Below are positions 7,473 through 16,743 of a DNA stretch of 30,352 nucleotides, piece by piece. Within the stretch, counting starts at the first letter, position 1. Each line of letters starts with the position of its first letter. The notes below the pieces were generated by a model. It was given only the letters and a program-made list of their open reading frames with translations, was not told the DNA's origin and did not search any database. A program made the position numbers and the translations under genes. The DNA lies in the NCBI GenBank assembly GCA_050732575.1, contig JBOHRF010000030.1, forward strand, positions 1 through 30,352. Reading direction: 5' to 3'. The stretch comes from JBBDWZ01 sp050732575 (GTDB lineage: Bacteria; Gemmatimonadota; Gemmatimonadetes; Longimicrobiales; RSA9).

Positions 7473-8143
7473 CTCTCAGACGAAAGCCCAATCGGGCGCG
7501 GCCGCGCCGGCGCGCGTTCGTGATGGTGTCACCGGCCGCGAGCGCGAGACATCGCGTTTTCGACATGGTCGGTGCGTTGTTGTTGCTCGTGCTCGCTTTG
7601 CCCCCATTGCTGCTGGGCATGTTTGCCACCGCGCTCACCGGGCGTCCCATCTTCTTCGGGCACCGCCGTCTGGGTCTGGGCGGCCGATCCTTCCTCTGCT
7701 GGAAGCTGCGCACAATGTCCGTTGATGCCGAAGAGCGACTGGATCGGGAGCCCGAGTTATTCGACCGGTACGTGCGCAATGGTTACAAGCTGCCGGCCGC
7801 TACCGATCCGCGTATCACCTTCCTGGGTCGTGTGCTGCGGCATACCTACATCGATGAGATCCCGCAGCTGTTCAATGTGCTGCGCGGTGAAATGTCGTTG
7901 ATTGGACCGCGGCCCATCGTGGAAGCCGAGCTGCGCAACTACGGCCCGCGCGGCGATGATCTGCTGCGCGCGAAGCCCGGCCTGATCGGTGCCTGGACCA
8001 GCCTGGGCCGCAGGCGTCCACCCTACCCAATACGCGCACGACTCGAGTTGGAATACGTACGCAATCGCTCGCTTCTGGGTGACCTGCGCATCCTCCTGCG
8101 CAGTGTTCCGGTTGTCCTGCGCGGACAATCGGACGAGATGTGA
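7463..8143 (+). CDS. Monotopic phosphoglycosyl transferase (bacterial sugar transferase, PF02397)
   Basis: The 226-residue enzyme transfers a sugar-1-phosphate from a nucleotide sugar to undecaprenyl phosphate and so starts repeat-unit assembly at the inner membrane face. A single hydrophobic segment (about residues 37-60, in the MVGALLLLVLALPPLLLG region) is followed by the family signatures: FLCWKLRTM, the DPRITFLGRVLR motif, the catalytic pair in YIDEIPQLFNVLRGEMSL, then IGPRP and KPGLIGAW. Its length matches the short catalytic core without an N-terminal CoA-binding-like domain. The ATG at 7463 overlaps the previous gene by 10 nt and has GGAAG just upstream; a later ATG at 7523 is possible. 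The initiating sugar cannot be told from sequence alone. Confidence 0.92.
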   Translation: MGVALRRKPNRARPRRRAFVMVSPAASARHRVFDMVGALLLLVLALPPLLLGMFATALTGRPIFFGHRRLGLGGRSFLCWKLRTMSVDAEERLDREPELFDRYVRNGYKLPAATDPRITFLGRVLRHTYIDEIPQLFNVLRGEMSLIGPRPIVEAELRNYGPRGDDLLRAKPGLIGAWTSLGRRRPPYPIRARLELEYVRNRSLLGDLRILLRSVPVVLRGQSDEM

Positions 8144-9648
8144 ACCCAGCTCTACAACCCGGCGAGGCCGTGGTACCGCAGGGGATGGGCGGCGCCGAAG
8201 CGTTGCGCCGTCTGCTGCTCAACGGCGCTGCTCTGATGGGCGCTTATGTGCTGCCCCGTGCACTCACGTTTTGCGCCGGGCTGGTAGCCGCGCGCCTGTT
8301 GGGTCCGGCACAGTTTGGCGCGTACGGCGCGGCCGCCTCGTTTGCCATGATCCTGAGCATCCTGGGCACGCTGGGAATGCAGCCACTGCTGGTGCGCGAA
8401 CTAGCGCGAACCCCGGCGCGCGCGGCCACCATTCTAAACGCGGCGCATCGGATCAAGCTGGTTTCTTCCTGCTTCATGATCGGCATCAGCTGGTTGGTTG
8501 CGCGTTATGTGCTGGATTACCCGGACGCAATCGTGCATGCAGCCGTTCTGCTGGCCATGGGCCATGCGTGCGCTTCGTTCGTGGACAATCTGGGCGCCTG
8601 GTTTCAAGCTGATGAGCGCATGCACATCTGGCTGGAGGCCAGTGTGTGGTTTGGCGCAACCTGCGGACTGCTGGGCATTGTCCTGGTCGTATGGACGCGC
8701 AGTGTGCCGCACTTCGCCGCAGCTTATGCGGTTGGGCAGGCCGCCGCATTGCTCTGGCTATTGCATCGGCTGCCGGCCGGGGCACGTGGCTGGACCGCAC
8801 CGGACTGGCCGGAAGTGCGCGCGCTCCTGCGCGCCGCGGCGCCGTTTGCGGTTGCGTTCCTGGCGCTCACCATCTTCTACAAATTCGATGTGCTGCTGGT
8901 GCAGCGACTGGGCAGTGCAGGCGCCGTAGGTGTGTATGCGGCAGGTTACAAACTGGTAGACGCAGTGCATGCACTGGCCGTCGTTGCTGCCGCCGCAATT
9001 TATCCGCGCCTGGCGCGCACGACCTCGGCCGAGGTGCGCGCATTTGCCAGCCGCCGCACGCTCGAGTTGTTCTTGCTGATGGGCGTAGCGGGCAGTGCCG
9101 TGCTCTGGCTGGTTCGCACGCCACTCACGCTCTTTCTATTCGGTGCTGCCTACACCGAGACCACTACCGTGCTTGCTTTCCTGGCTCCTGCGCTGGCTGC
9201 GCTGGTCATCAACATCCTGGCGAGCTACCTGCTGAGCGCCGCCGATCGTATGGCACCCCTTGCCATCGCGTACGTGGCGGGCTGCACCCTGAAGCTCCTG
9301 TTGGGCTGGTGGTGGATACCGCGCTATGGCGTGACTGGAATGGCCCTGGCCAAACTCACGGCCGAGGTCATCCTCGCGTTCGCCTTAGTGGCTGTGTTGT
9401 CGCGCGCGAGCGCAACTTTACCACGGCGTCGTCCGGTCATACTGGCGTTCCTGGGCTTCATGCTAGCCTTGACTGTGGCGGCGTTGCCCGTGCCGCCCGT
9501 ATTCGCAGCAATCCTGTACAGCGGGCTGATCGTTTTGCTGTACGCTGCCGGCCAGGCGTTGACGCGCGCCGAGTGGCAGTTGCTGTCCTCTGCATTACGC
9601 ACGTCCAAAGCGAACGCGGCCTGGTCGAGGGGGGAGTTGCGCGCATGA
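8140..9648 (+). CDS. Oligosaccharide flippase, Wzx/MOP superfamily
   Basis: A 502-residue polytopic membrane protein made almost entirely of hydrophobic segments, with the typical start of the polysaccharide-synthase/flippase family: after about 30 residues comes a helix ending in GLVAARLLGPAQFGAYG, the family's 'R.LGp..fG.y' signature. It would flip undecaprenyl-PP-linked repeat units to the periplasmic face. The GTG at 8140 overlaps the previous stop codon (GTGA, 4 nt), matching the other junctions of the operon; ATG at 8188 is an alternative that would shorten it by 16 residues. Size agrees with family members of about 420-510 residues. Confidence 0.9.
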   Translation: MNPALQPGEAVVPQGMGGAEALRRLLLNGAALMGAYVLPRALTFCAGLVAARLLGPAQFGAYGAAASFAMILSILGTLGMQPLLVRELARTPARAATILNAAHRIKLVSSCFMIGISWLVARYVLDYPDAIVHAAVLLAMGHACASFVDNLGAWFQADERMHIWLEASVWFGATCGLLGIVLVVWTRSVPHFAAAYAVGQAAALLWLLHRLPAGARGWTAPDWPEVRALLRAAAPFAVAFLALTIFYKFDVLLVQRLGSAGAVGVYAAGYKLVDAVHALAVVAAAAIYPRLARTTSAEVRAFASRRTLELFLLMGVAGSAVLWLVRTPLTLFLFGAAYTETTTVLAFLAPALAALVINILASYLLSAADRMAPLAIAYVAGCTLKLLLGWWWIPRYGVTGMALAKLTAEVILAFALVAVLSRASATLPRRRPVILAFLGFMLALTVAALPVPPVFAAILYSGLIVLLYAAGQALTRAEWQLLSSALRTSKANAAWSRGELRA

Positions 9649-11072
9649 TTCCGCGTCAGCTCCTGGCACTGCGCGCACCCATGTCGCTGGCGCAATCTGT
9701 GGCGTTGTTGAGCGCAACTGCTTTGGGTTGCGGGGCTGTGCTCGGGTTCGTGGGGGTAATGACCACCAACGTAACGGTGGCTATTGCAGGCGCCGTGTTG
9801 GCCACGGCCAGCCTGGTTGTGCTGACCGGAGCACGCTGGCTGGATCCGCTGCATCTGCTCATCTACTCGTTGCCGCTGCCCGCGCTGTATAGCACTGAAA
9901 GCGCACGCGTGGCGCCCGCACTAGTGGCGAGCGGTATCGTGCTGATGGCATGGCTGCTGGGCCGGGGCGCGGATCCGCGGCCGCTGCCCTGGCGCTCGAT
10001 TCCATGGCGAGCCACGCTCTTGCTGTTGGCAGTATTGATGTGCGCCACTGCGCTGGCGCAACATCCGTTGTTGGCCATGCGTGAGCTGATCAACTGGTCC
10101 GTGTTGTTGGCACTGCTGTTTGTGGCCATCACGGAGCTGGGCCTGGCGCCCTCACGCGTGCGTACCATCGCGCTCACCATTGCCGGTCTGGCCGCTGTGT
10201 GCGGCGGCCTGGCTTTGCTGGAAACGATGGGCGTAATTCCCTCCCGCTTCCTACGGCCGACCAGCACACTCAACCGGGCTGCACTCGGCTTTGGCTGGCC
10301 CAACGAGCTGGGCATGTTCATGGCTCTGTGTCTGCCCTTCTCGGTCTACGCCTGCGACGTTGCGTCCACGCGCGGCACGCGCACGCTGGCCCGCGCCGGT
10401 CTGGGCGCAGCCGTGATCGGATTGGTAGCCACGTTTTCACGCGGTAGCTGGCTGGCCGTGCTGGTGTCAACGTTGTTGCTGCTCGTAGTGGGCGAGCGCC
10501 GTTTTGCTGTGCGTATCTGGGTAACCGCGCTTATTGCGGGTATCGTGCTCGACATCCTTTCGGGCGGCGCTATCCGCGATCGCATTGCCAGCACCATTGG
10601 CGATTGGGTGGTCGAGCAGCGAGCCGCACTGACGCTGGCAGGTGTGCTCATGTTTCGTGCACACCTCCTGATCGGTGTAGGACCGGGCGGATTTGCCGAG
10701 AGCCTGCAGGAATATGGCCCTGGGGTCAGCTGGCTCTGGGATTATTTGCCCACCGCCCAGAACACGTTCGTGCAGATGGCGGCCGAAGTTGGGGCGATCG
10801 GCCTCATTGCTTTGCTGGTCTTTCAGGGCAGCACATTGCGCATGCTGCTGCGGGGCGTGAAAGCGAAACGGCTGGCCGGCGCGGCCGGCGCATCCGACAT
10901 CCCGCTGCAGCGCGCGTTGCTCTGGGCATTTGGGGTAGCCTGCGCACTGGGCTTCGTGGAATGGACGTTCGCCCACGGCATAGGCCAGATGATCATGCTG
11001 ATTGCCGCCATGGGCTTTGCCCTGGACAGCGCGGCCGGCGAGCGGGCCGAGAGAGTGCTGGTGCGGGCATGA
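9645..11072 (+). CDS. O-antigen polymerase/ligase family membrane protein (Wzy_C)
   Basis: A 475-residue polytopic protein. A motif seen in Wzy/WaaL proteins, ATFSRGSWLAVL, lies at about residue 263. It is followed by a large periplasmic loop with the family features LIGVGPGGFAESL (about 340) and TAQNTFVQMAAEVG (about 368), and then further membrane helices. It either polymerises the flipped repeat units (Wzy) or ligates a glycan to an acceptor; position in a Wzx/Wzy operon favours polymerase. The ATG at 9645 overlaps the previous stop (ATGA) and has GGGGGGAG upstream. The same frame is open far upstream through the flippase gene, but that part is only the out-of-frame shadow of the flippase. 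Confidence 0.88.
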   Translation: MIPRQLLALRAPMSLAQSVALLSATALGCGAVLGFVGVMTTNVTVAIAGAVLATASLVVLTGARWLDPLHLLIYSLPLPALYSTESARVAPALVASGIVLMAWLLGRGADPRPLPWRSIPWRATLLLLAVLMCATALAQHPLLAMRELINWSVLLALLFVAITELGLAPSRVRTIALTIAGLAAVCGGLALLETMGVIPSRFLRPTSTLNRAALGFGWPNELGMFMALCLPFSVYACDVASTRGTRTLARAGLGAAVIGLVATFSRGSWLAVLVSTLLLLVVGERRFAVRIWVTALIAGIVLDILSGGAIRDRIASTIGDWVVEQRAALTLAGVLMFRAHLLIGVGPGGFAESLQEYGPGVSWLWDYLPTAQNTFVQMAAEVGAIGLIALLVFQGSTLRMLLRGVKAKRLAGAAGASDIPLQRALLWAFGVACALGFVEWTFAHGIGQMIMLIAAMGFALDSAAGERAERVLVRA

Positions 11073-12157
11073 AACTCGGACTCAATGGCCGTTTTCTGGC
11101 GGCCCGGCTGACGGGTGTGCAGCGTGTTGCGCACGGACTGTGTGGCGCCTTGTTCGAGCGCACCGACGCGGCCTTGTTCGTGCCCGCCAATGCGCGCGTC
11201 GGTGAACTGCCTGGCCATGTACGCGTGCTGCGCGGTGTGTTGCGCGGCCACGCGTGGGAACAGCTCGAGCTGCCGCGCATGGCCCGAGCCGCCCAAATCG
11301 ATTTGCTCATCAATCCGGCCAACAGTGGACCCTGGACCGGGAGCCCGCACGCGCTGTTCGTGCATGACGTGCTGCCGCTCACACATCCGCAATGGTTTTC
11401 CCGATCGTACGCGCTGTTTCAGCGGCATGCGCTGCGCTGGGCACTGGCACGCGCCAGCCACGTGTTCACCTCAACGCATTGCACCGCGGAGCAGATCCTG
11501 CGCATCAGCGGCGCGCCGCCGCGCGTGCACGTGGTGACTCAGGGACTCCAGCCATTCCATGCGCCAGCCAGTGCGGCCGACGTGACCAGGGTGCGCGCGC
11601 AGCTCGACCTGGAAGGGCCTTTCTTCCTGTTCGTCGGGCTGGGTGATGGGCGTAAGAACATGGAGCTGCTGGTGCGGGCGCTCCGAGAAGTGCAGGCCAC
11701 CCGGCGCTTCACGCTCGTGGCGGTGGGCAAACGGGCGCGCCGCATTCACAGCCGATCGGCCGAGTTGGGCGCGCTGCCCTGGCTGCGTGTGGTAGAACAT
11801 GCAACCGATGCAGAGCTGCGCGCGCTGTACAGCGGAGCCCTGGCCTTGTGCTTCCCATCATGGGCGGAAGGGTTTGGGCGACCACCACTGGAAGCACTGG
11901 CCTGCGGTGCGCCGGCTGTGGTAGGTGATTATGCGGCCGCGCACGAGCTGCTCGGTGATGCCGTCCCGATCCTTCCGTTCCAGGCAGCACCGTGGATCGA
12001 GCAGCTGCGCCGACTGCTGGATGACCCCATGGAGCGCACGCGTCTCGTGCAACGTGGTACTGCGCAGCTGGAACGGTTCGACTGGGGCCTGGCGGCCGAG
12101 CAGATGCTCAGCGCGCTGAAGGTGAATGTCAACTCACCGTGGCGGGTGACGGCCTGA
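11069..12157 (+). CDS. GT4-family glycosyltransferase
   Basis: A 362-residue GT-B fold glycosyltransferase. The C-terminal half carries the GT4 signatures: a strand FFLFVGLGDGRKN (RKN at 195-197, which contacts the donor phosphate) and the E-x7-E motif EGFGRPPLE (Glu267 and Glu275), followed by ALACGAPAVV. The N-terminal acceptor domain starts MKLGLNGRFL and includes FVHDVLPLTHP. This is the architecture of mannosyl- and rhamnosyltransferases in polysaccharide clusters; the sugar is not predictable. ATGA overlap with the upstream gene shows translational coupling. Confidence 0.92.
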   Translation: MKLGLNGRFLAARLTGVQRVAHGLCGALFERTDAALFVPANARVGELPGHVRVLRGVLRGHAWEQLELPRMARAAQIDLLINPANSGPWTGSPHALFVHDVLPLTHPQWFSRSYALFQRHALRWALARASHVFTSTHCTAEQILRISGAPPRVHVVTQGLQPFHAPASAADVTRVRAQLDLEGPFFLFVGLGDGRKNMELLVRALREVQATRRFTLVAVGKRARRIHSRSAELGALPWLRVVEHATDAELRALYSGALALCFPSWAEGFGRPPLEALACGAPAVVGDYAAAHELLGDAVPILPFQAAPWIEQLRRLLDDPMERTRLVQRGTAQLERFDWGLAAEQMLSALKVNVNSPWRVTA

Positions 12158-13305
12158 TGCGCGTGGCACTGGTGCACGACTGGTTGACCGGCATGCGCGG
12201 CGGCGAACGGGTTCTGCAGGAGATCATTGGTGTGCTGCCAACTGCGGAGATCTTTACGCTGGTACACGCACGCGGCACCGTGTCAGCCCAGATCGAGAGT
12301 CTGCGCATTCACACTTCCTGGCTGAATCACGTGCCCGGACTGAAACGCAACTATCGGTATGCGCTGCCCCTGTTCCCAGGCGCCATCGAGCGCTTCGACT
12401 TGCGCGGCTTTGACCTGGTGATATCGAGCAGCCATTGCGTGGCCAAAGGTGTGCATGTGCCGGCCGGTGTACCGCATATCTGTTATTGCCATACGCCCAT
12501 GCGCTACCTGTACGATCAGCACGATGCCTATGCGCGCCGTGCATCCTGGCCCGTGCGCGCAGGTCTGGCTCTCACGCGTGGCCGGCTGCAACACTGGGAC
12601 CGATTGTCGGCCACGCGCGTAACGCACTTCCTGGCCAATTCGCAACACGTACAACGTCGCATCGCCCGCATCTACGGACAGTCGTCCACTGTGCTGTATC
12701 CGCCCGTTGACATTGATCGCTTCCAAGCCGGCAACCAGCGCGACGACTACTACGTGACAGTGAGCGCGCTGGTGCCCTACAAACGTGTTGACCTAGTCAT
12801 ACAGGCATTCAATTCGCTGGGCCGCCGGTTGATCGTGATTGGCTCGGGCCCGGAGCGCGGTCGGCTGCAACGACGGGCCAGGTCCAACATCTCGTTTACC
12901 GGCTGGATCCCGGATGCCCAGGTGGCCGCGCAGCTAGCTCATGCGCGCGGCTTTGTATTCGCAGGAGAAGAGGACTTTGGCATTGCCCTGGTCGAGGCAC
13001 AGGCAGCGGGCGCGCCCGTGATCGCGTATGCAAGTGGCGGTGCACAGGAAATCGTTCTCGATGGTGAGACGGGCGTATTATTCCATGAGCAGACTGTGGA
13101 CGCGCTCCAGCAAGCCGTGCAAACTGCGGAGGCTGGATCATTCGCGCCGGCCACGCTGCGCGCGCAGGCAGCGCAGTTTCAGCCAGCGCGTTTTCGCGAG
13201 AGCCTGCGGCTCGAGCTTGAGCAGGTGTTGCGAATGAAGGGGAAACCGCAGGCAGCTCGAGAGCGCACGGGAGTATTCGCCGCGTCGGACTTGGGTGTCA
13301 CGTAG
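12157..13305 (+). CDS. GT4-family glycosyltransferase (WbaZ-like mannosyltransferase group)
   Basis: The 382-residue protein opens with VALVHDWLTGMRGGERVL, the typical start of the WbaZ/WbdB-like group. YCHTPMRYLYD (110-120), YPPVDIDRF (181-189), VSALVPYKRVD with Lys209/Arg210 and the E-x7-E box EDFGIALVE (272-280) follow. Some members of this group are mannosyltransferases, so mannose is a fair guess but not shown. The ATG at 12157 shares one base with the previous TGA (TGATG). It is the last gene of the first polysaccharide operon; only 29 nt separate it from the convergent kinase-like gene, with no obvious terminator hairpin. Confidence 0.9.
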   Translation: MRVALVHDWLTGMRGGERVLQEIIGVLPTAEIFTLVHARGTVSAQIESLRIHTSWLNHVPGLKRNYRYALPLFPGAIERFDLRGFDLVISSSHCVAKGVHVPAGVPHICYCHTPMRYLYDQHDAYARRASWPVRAGLALTRGRLQHWDRLSATRVTHFLANSQHVQRRIARIYGQSSTVLYPPVDIDRFQAGNQRDDYYVTVSALVPYKRVDLVIQAFNSLGRRLIVIGSGPERGRLQRRARSNISFTGWIPDAQVAAQLAHARGFVFAGEEDFGIALVEAQAAGAPVIAYASGGAQEIVLDGETGVLFHEQTVDALQQAVQTAEAGSFAPATLRAQAAQFQPARFRESLRLELEQVLRMKGKPQAARERTGVFAASDLGVT

Positions 13306-13334
13306 GAGCGACCGGCCCTGTCCCGCCGCCGTAT

Positions 13335-14285
13335 TCATGTCGGTGCGTTCGAATCCAGCAATTGCTCGAGCGCGAGGACGGCGAGTCGGGGATCGCTGCC
13401 CGTGTGCACCAGCCAGGCTCCATTCTGGCTGATCAGCGTGTGCAACACGGGTTCGATCGAGGCGCGAAAAGCAGAAAAGCCGGATTCCATGTTTCGGAGC
13501 GACCTGGCGATGGCATCATCGACACTCAGTCGGCGGGTGGTTGGCGCACCCGTGCTACGCTCCAGGAAACAGGTCAAAGCTTGTTCGAGTGGAGGGGGGC
13601 TGGGGTCCGATTGCATGACGCGGACCACGAGCTTCCACTTGCCGGCGTCGCGCGGCACGGGGGACTGGTGGGCGAGTTCGTCGAACCAAAGCGCGGCATC
13701 GGGCGAAAGATGAAGCCGCGTGGGTCTGGTCCAAATACGCAGGTTCGGTTTGCTTTGCAAGTAAACAGTGTCATCGCTCCGTATGTTCCAGCCCCTGCGC
13801 AGCGCGGCGTAGGCGAGCGTGCTTTTTCCGGCACCGCTGGGACCGGTGAGCAGCACGCCGCGCCCGTGTGCTTGCAGCGCCGCCGCGTGGAATGGCTGAC
13901 GATCGAGACGCGTAACCAGAAAGAGCATGAGCGTGGCCAGGATCGTGTCCTGGAACCGGTCGCGGTCGTCCAGGGCGGCCCCGGTCAGCGTGCAGCTTGC
14001 GCGGCCCGCCTGCGCATCCGCCCGTCCGTGAAAACCGGGTCCCTCGATGTCCAGCACGTGCGGAGCGGATGTGTGAAAGGATACTGCGCTGGCCGATCCT
14101 GTATCATGGTCGGCCAGCCAAAGCCGAATAGCGGGCACATGGGGCGGAGGTACTTCACTCGGCTGGGCGGGTCCAACGGCGCTCAGGCTGTCGGCCAGGG
14201 CACGTATGACGGTCTGGTCATTGGTCTCGAAATCGACCGGTACACCCAGCACATACAGCCGAGCACGCAACCCGGGTGCAGTCAT
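13335..14285 (-). CDS. HPr-kinase-like P-loop protein (HprK-related)
   Basis: The 316-residue protein has the C-terminal core of HPr Ser kinase: FHAAALQAHGRG, then a Walker A GPSGAGKST at 148-156, then GWNIRSDD at 166-173, the aspartates of the Walker B-like step. The HprK/P signature for the phosphorylase reaction (EIRGLGIINV-like) is not visible, and no HPr or PTS gene is nearby. Known relatives of this type occur in lasso-peptide clusters, where they phosphorylate the peptide, and in exosortase/EPS loci as HprK-related proteins. Here it may phosphorylate a glycan, lipid or peptide made by the neighbouring genes. The frame continues open to 14531, but I choose the ATG at 14285, where the conserved-looking protein begins; the ribosome binding site is poor. 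Divergent from the radical SAM operon by 137 nt. Confidence 0.8.
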   Translation of the reverse strand: MTAPGLRARLYVLGVPVDFETNDQTVIRALADSLSAVGPAQPSEVPPPHVPAIRLWLADHDTGSASAVSFHTSAPHVLDIEGPGFHGRADAQAGRASCTLTGAALDDRDRFQDTILATLMLFLVTRLDRQPFHAAALQAHGRGVLLTGPSGAGKSTLAYAALRRGWNIRSDDTVYLQSKPNLRIWTRPTRLHLSPDAALWFDELAHQSPVPRDAGKWKLVVRVMQSDPSPPPLEQALTCFLERSTGAPTTRRLSVDDAIARSLRNMESGFSAFRASIEPVLHTLISQNGAWLVHTGSDPRLAVLALEQLLDSNAPT

Positions 14286-14422
14286 GCTGTAATAACGCTT
14301 GACATTGCGGGACAACGGTGGGTCGACCCTCCCCCAGTTGCGAAGGGTCCTGTTCGAGCGTTGGTTATGGGGGTTACCATCCGCGCATTCCCGCGTTCTC
14401 ATTCCCGCAAGATGGAGAGCAC
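14286..14422. promoter_or_regulatory. Divergent intergenic region, likely promoters for two units
   Basis: These 137 nt separate the start of the HprK-like gene (minus) from the radical SAM operon (plus). A perfect TTGACA lies on the plus strand at 14299-14304, but no acceptable -10 box follows at 16-18 nt, so no promoter is asserted. A good Shine-Dalgarno sequence, GGAGAG, lies at 14414-14419, just before the ATG at 14423. Confidence 0.4.
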
Positions 14423-15889
14423 ATGACCGAATCTCGGCGCCGCACGCGTCTGTTGCTCGCGCACTCTTTCTACTTGCGGCATGACGAGAAGCAACTGCGT
14501 AAGATGAAGCCGTACTCGCCCCTGGCCACACTCATCGCGGCGGCTGTGCTACGTGAGCGCGGGTTCGAGGTCCACCTGTTCGATGCCATGCTGGCCGATG
14601 GCATGGACGAGTACGTGCGTACGCTGGACCAGACCGAGCCGGACGTGGTGGCTGTGGTTGAGGACAATTTCAACTACGTCACCAAGATGTGCACTGCGCG
14701 CATGCGCGAGGATGCACTCACCATGGTGCGGGCGGCAAGGGAACGCGGCTGTCGCGTAGCGGTGAACGGATCGGATGCCAGCGATCACCCCGCGCGTTAT
14801 TTGGCGGCCGGTGCGGACGCAGTCATCCTGGGTGAGGTCGAACCCACCTTACGCGAACTGGCCGCGGCCTGGAGCACCGACCGCACGGCCCCGCTGGCCG
14901 AAATCGCAGGGCTGGCCCTGGCCGGAGGACCGCTCAACATCGGCGAGGGTGCGCGGCTGCACGTGCATCGGACGGCAGCGCGTGCTTTCTTGACCGAGCT
15001 GGACACCCTGCCCCTGCCCGCCTGGGATCTGGTTCAGGTTGATCGGTATGTGTCGGCCTGGACGCAGGCGCACGGCCGACTTTCCTGGAACATGGTCACC
15101 TCGCGCGGCTGCCCGTACGGCTGCAACTGGTGCGCAAAACCACTGTGGGGCCGCCGCTACGCGCAGCGCAGCCCGCACGTCGCAGCCGAAGAGTTGGCGC
15201 AGCTGCGCGCTCGGGTCAATCCCGGTCACGTCTGGTTTGCCGATGATATTTTTGGCCTGACGCCCGCCTGGATCGAAGCCTTTGCCGACCATGTAGCGGC
15301 CCGTGACGCGCGCATCCCGTTCATGATGCAATCGCGCGTGAACCTGATGAAGCCACGCACGGTAGCTGCACTGGCCGCGTCCGGCGCAGAGGAAGTGTGG
15401 ATGGGAGTCGAGTCGGGCGCGCAGGCCGTGCTGGATGCCATGGACAAGGGCACGACACTCGAGCAGGTGCGATCGGCTACGCGTACTTTGAAAGAACATG
15501 GCATCCGCTGCGGCTGGTTCGTCATGCTGGGGTATCCGGGTGAAGACTGGACAGACATCCTGCGCACCCGTGATTTGATTCGCGCCGAAGCGCCCTATGA
15601 CATTGGTGTGTCGGTGGCCTATCCGTTGCCGGGCACCATCTTCCATGAGCGCGTACGTGCGCAACTGGGCGCGCAGCGCAACTGGCGCGAGACCGATGAC
15701 CTGGCCATGCTCTTCCAGGGCACCTACCACAGTGGTTTCTACCGCCGCGTGCGCGACCTGCTGCATGCCGAGGTACCGGCGGACGCAGACGAGCGCAGAG
15801 TCAAACTCGATGCGGAATGGCACGAACTCGAGCGCCGCGAGCCGGGCGCGCGTACGCAGCGCGTGGCAGCGGCATCAACGGGTGATTGA
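14423..15889 (+). CDS. B12-binding-domain radical SAM enzyme
   Basis: A 488-residue protein, first gene of a six-gene coupled operon. Residues 1-150 form a Rossmann-like B12-binding-type domain (PLATLIAAAVLRERGFEV, then ADAVILGEVEPTL). The radical SAM core begins with SRGCPYGCNWC, ligating a [4Fe-4S] cluster through Cys230, Cys234 and Cys237 (CxxxCxxC). It continues with WFADDIFG, MGVESGAQAVLDAMDKG and FVMLGYPGED, typical of the BchE/HpnP-like class. Such enzymes catalyse radical methylations, cyclisations or rearrangements with cobalamin and SAM; the substrate is unknown. Start chosen at the ATG with GGAGAG upstream, although the frame is open 35 codons further. Oxygen-sensitive chemistry is expected from the cluster type. 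Confidence 0.9.
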   Translation: MTESRRRTRLLLAHSFYLRHDEKQLRKMKPYSPLATLIAAAVLRERGFEVHLFDAMLADGMDEYVRTLDQTEPDVVAVVEDNFNYVTKMCTARMREDALTMVRAARERGCRVAVNGSDASDHPARYLAAGADAVILGEVEPTLRELAAAWSTDRTAPLAEIAGLALAGGPLNIGEGARLHVHRTAARAFLTELDTLPLPAWDLVQVDRYVSAWTQAHGRLSWNMVTSRGCPYGCNWCAKPLWGRRYAQRSPHVAAEELAQLRARVNPGHVWFADDIFGLTPAWIEAFADHVAARDARIPFMMQSRVNLMKPRTVAALAASGAEEVWMGVESGAQAVLDAMDKGTTLEQVRSATRTLKEHGIRCGWFVMLGYPGEDWTDILRTRDLIRAEAPYDIGVSVAYPLPGTIFHERVRAQLGAQRNWRETDDLAMLFQGTYHSGFYRRVRDLLHAEVPADADERRVKLDAEWHELERREPGARTQRVAAASTGD

Positions 15890-16737
15890 TGGTCATGGTG
15901 CAGACGCAACCTGCCCACGCGGCAATTCATCCGGCGGCGGTGCAAGCCTTCGATGCTGTTGCTTCCCAATTCGATGAGCGGTTTGGCGCCTGGCGCAGCG
16001 TAGCCGCACAACGCCGGGCCGTGCGGCGCGAATTGTTGCGCACGTTCCCGCAGAACGCACACCTGCTGGAACTGGGTGGTGGCACAGGCGAAGATGCCCT
16101 GTTCCTGGCCGCGCACGGACGCCGCGTGCTGGTGACGGACGGCGCACCGGGCATGTTGACCATAGTGGAAAAGAAAGCCCAGGCGGCTGGTTTGACGCAG
16201 TACGTGCGCACGCGTCCTGTGGTGCTGGAAGAACTGGAAGCGTTTGCCGGCGAGGGACACCAGTTTGCGGGCGCGTTCTCCAACTTTGCGGCGCTCAACT
16301 GTCTGAGCGATCTGGCGCCATGCGCGCGCGCATTGGCCCGTCTGCTGCCGGCGGACACGCATGCGCTGCTCGTGCTGTTCGGACCGTTCTGCCCGGGTGA
16401 AATTTTCGTGCAGCTCATGCGGGGCGACCCACGCGCAGCAGTGCGCCGATTTGCGCGCAGCGCGCCGGCCCGGCTGGGCGGCCGCAACTTCTGGGTTCAT
16501 TATCCGGCGCCGCATACCGTGGCGCGCGCTTTTGCGCCCTGGTTTCGGCTGGTGCGCACGCGCGGCATTGGTGTGTTTGTGCCACCCAGCGCGACCGAAC
16601 CCTTGATTTCCCGTTTTCCCCGCGTGTTGGACGGGCTGGAAGCACTCGATCGCCTGGCTGCTGCGCCGTTGTCGTGGTTGGGTGACCACGTACTCCTGGA
16701 TTTGCAGCGTAGGTCTGGCGCGCCCCCGAGCCCCTGA
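15889..16737 (+). CDS. Class I SAM-dependent methyltransferase
   Basis: A 282-residue methyltransferase. Motif I is LLELGGGTGEDALF (about 59-72), and the acidic ribose-binding position is VLVTDGAPGML (Asp84). The middle part GAFSNFAALNCLSDL matches motif IV of the family. The remaining 130 residues are a less conserved substrate-recognition part. The ATG shares a base with the preceding TGA (TGATG), so it is translationally coupled to the radical SAM gene. A TTG three bases upstream or an ATG six bases downstream are alternatives with no functional difference. Substrate unknown; O- or N-methylation of the operon's product is inferred. Confidence 0.85.
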   Translation: MVMVQTQPAHAAIHPAAVQAFDAVASQFDERFGAWRSVAAQRRAVRRELLRTFPQNAHLLELGGGTGEDALFLAAHGRRVLVTDGAPGMLTIVEKKAQAAGLTQYVRTRPVVLEELEAFAGEGHQFAGAFSNFAALNCLSDLAPCARALARLLPADTHALLVLFGPFCPGEIFVQLMRGDPRAAVRRFARSAPARLGGRNFWVHYPAPHTVARAFAPWFRLVRTRGIGVFVPPSATEPLISRFPRVLDGLEALDRLAAAPLSWLGDHVLLDLQRRSGAPPSP

Positions 16738-16743
16738 AAACGC

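Noticed and set aside
8646..9644. Upstream extension of the polymerase frame by 333 codons
   Set aside because: It lies wholly inside the flippase gene in another frame and is Arg/Cys-rich. The true start at 9645 has an ATGA overlap and a ribosome binding site.
13335..14285. Bifunctional HPr kinase/phosphorylase of the PTS system
   Set aside because: The phosphorylase signature is not visible and there are no PTS genes. Only the P-loop core is shared.
14299..14304. TTGACA box as a promoter for the radical SAM operon
   Set aside because: No -10-like hexamer occurs 16-18 nt downstream, so the match is treated as chance.
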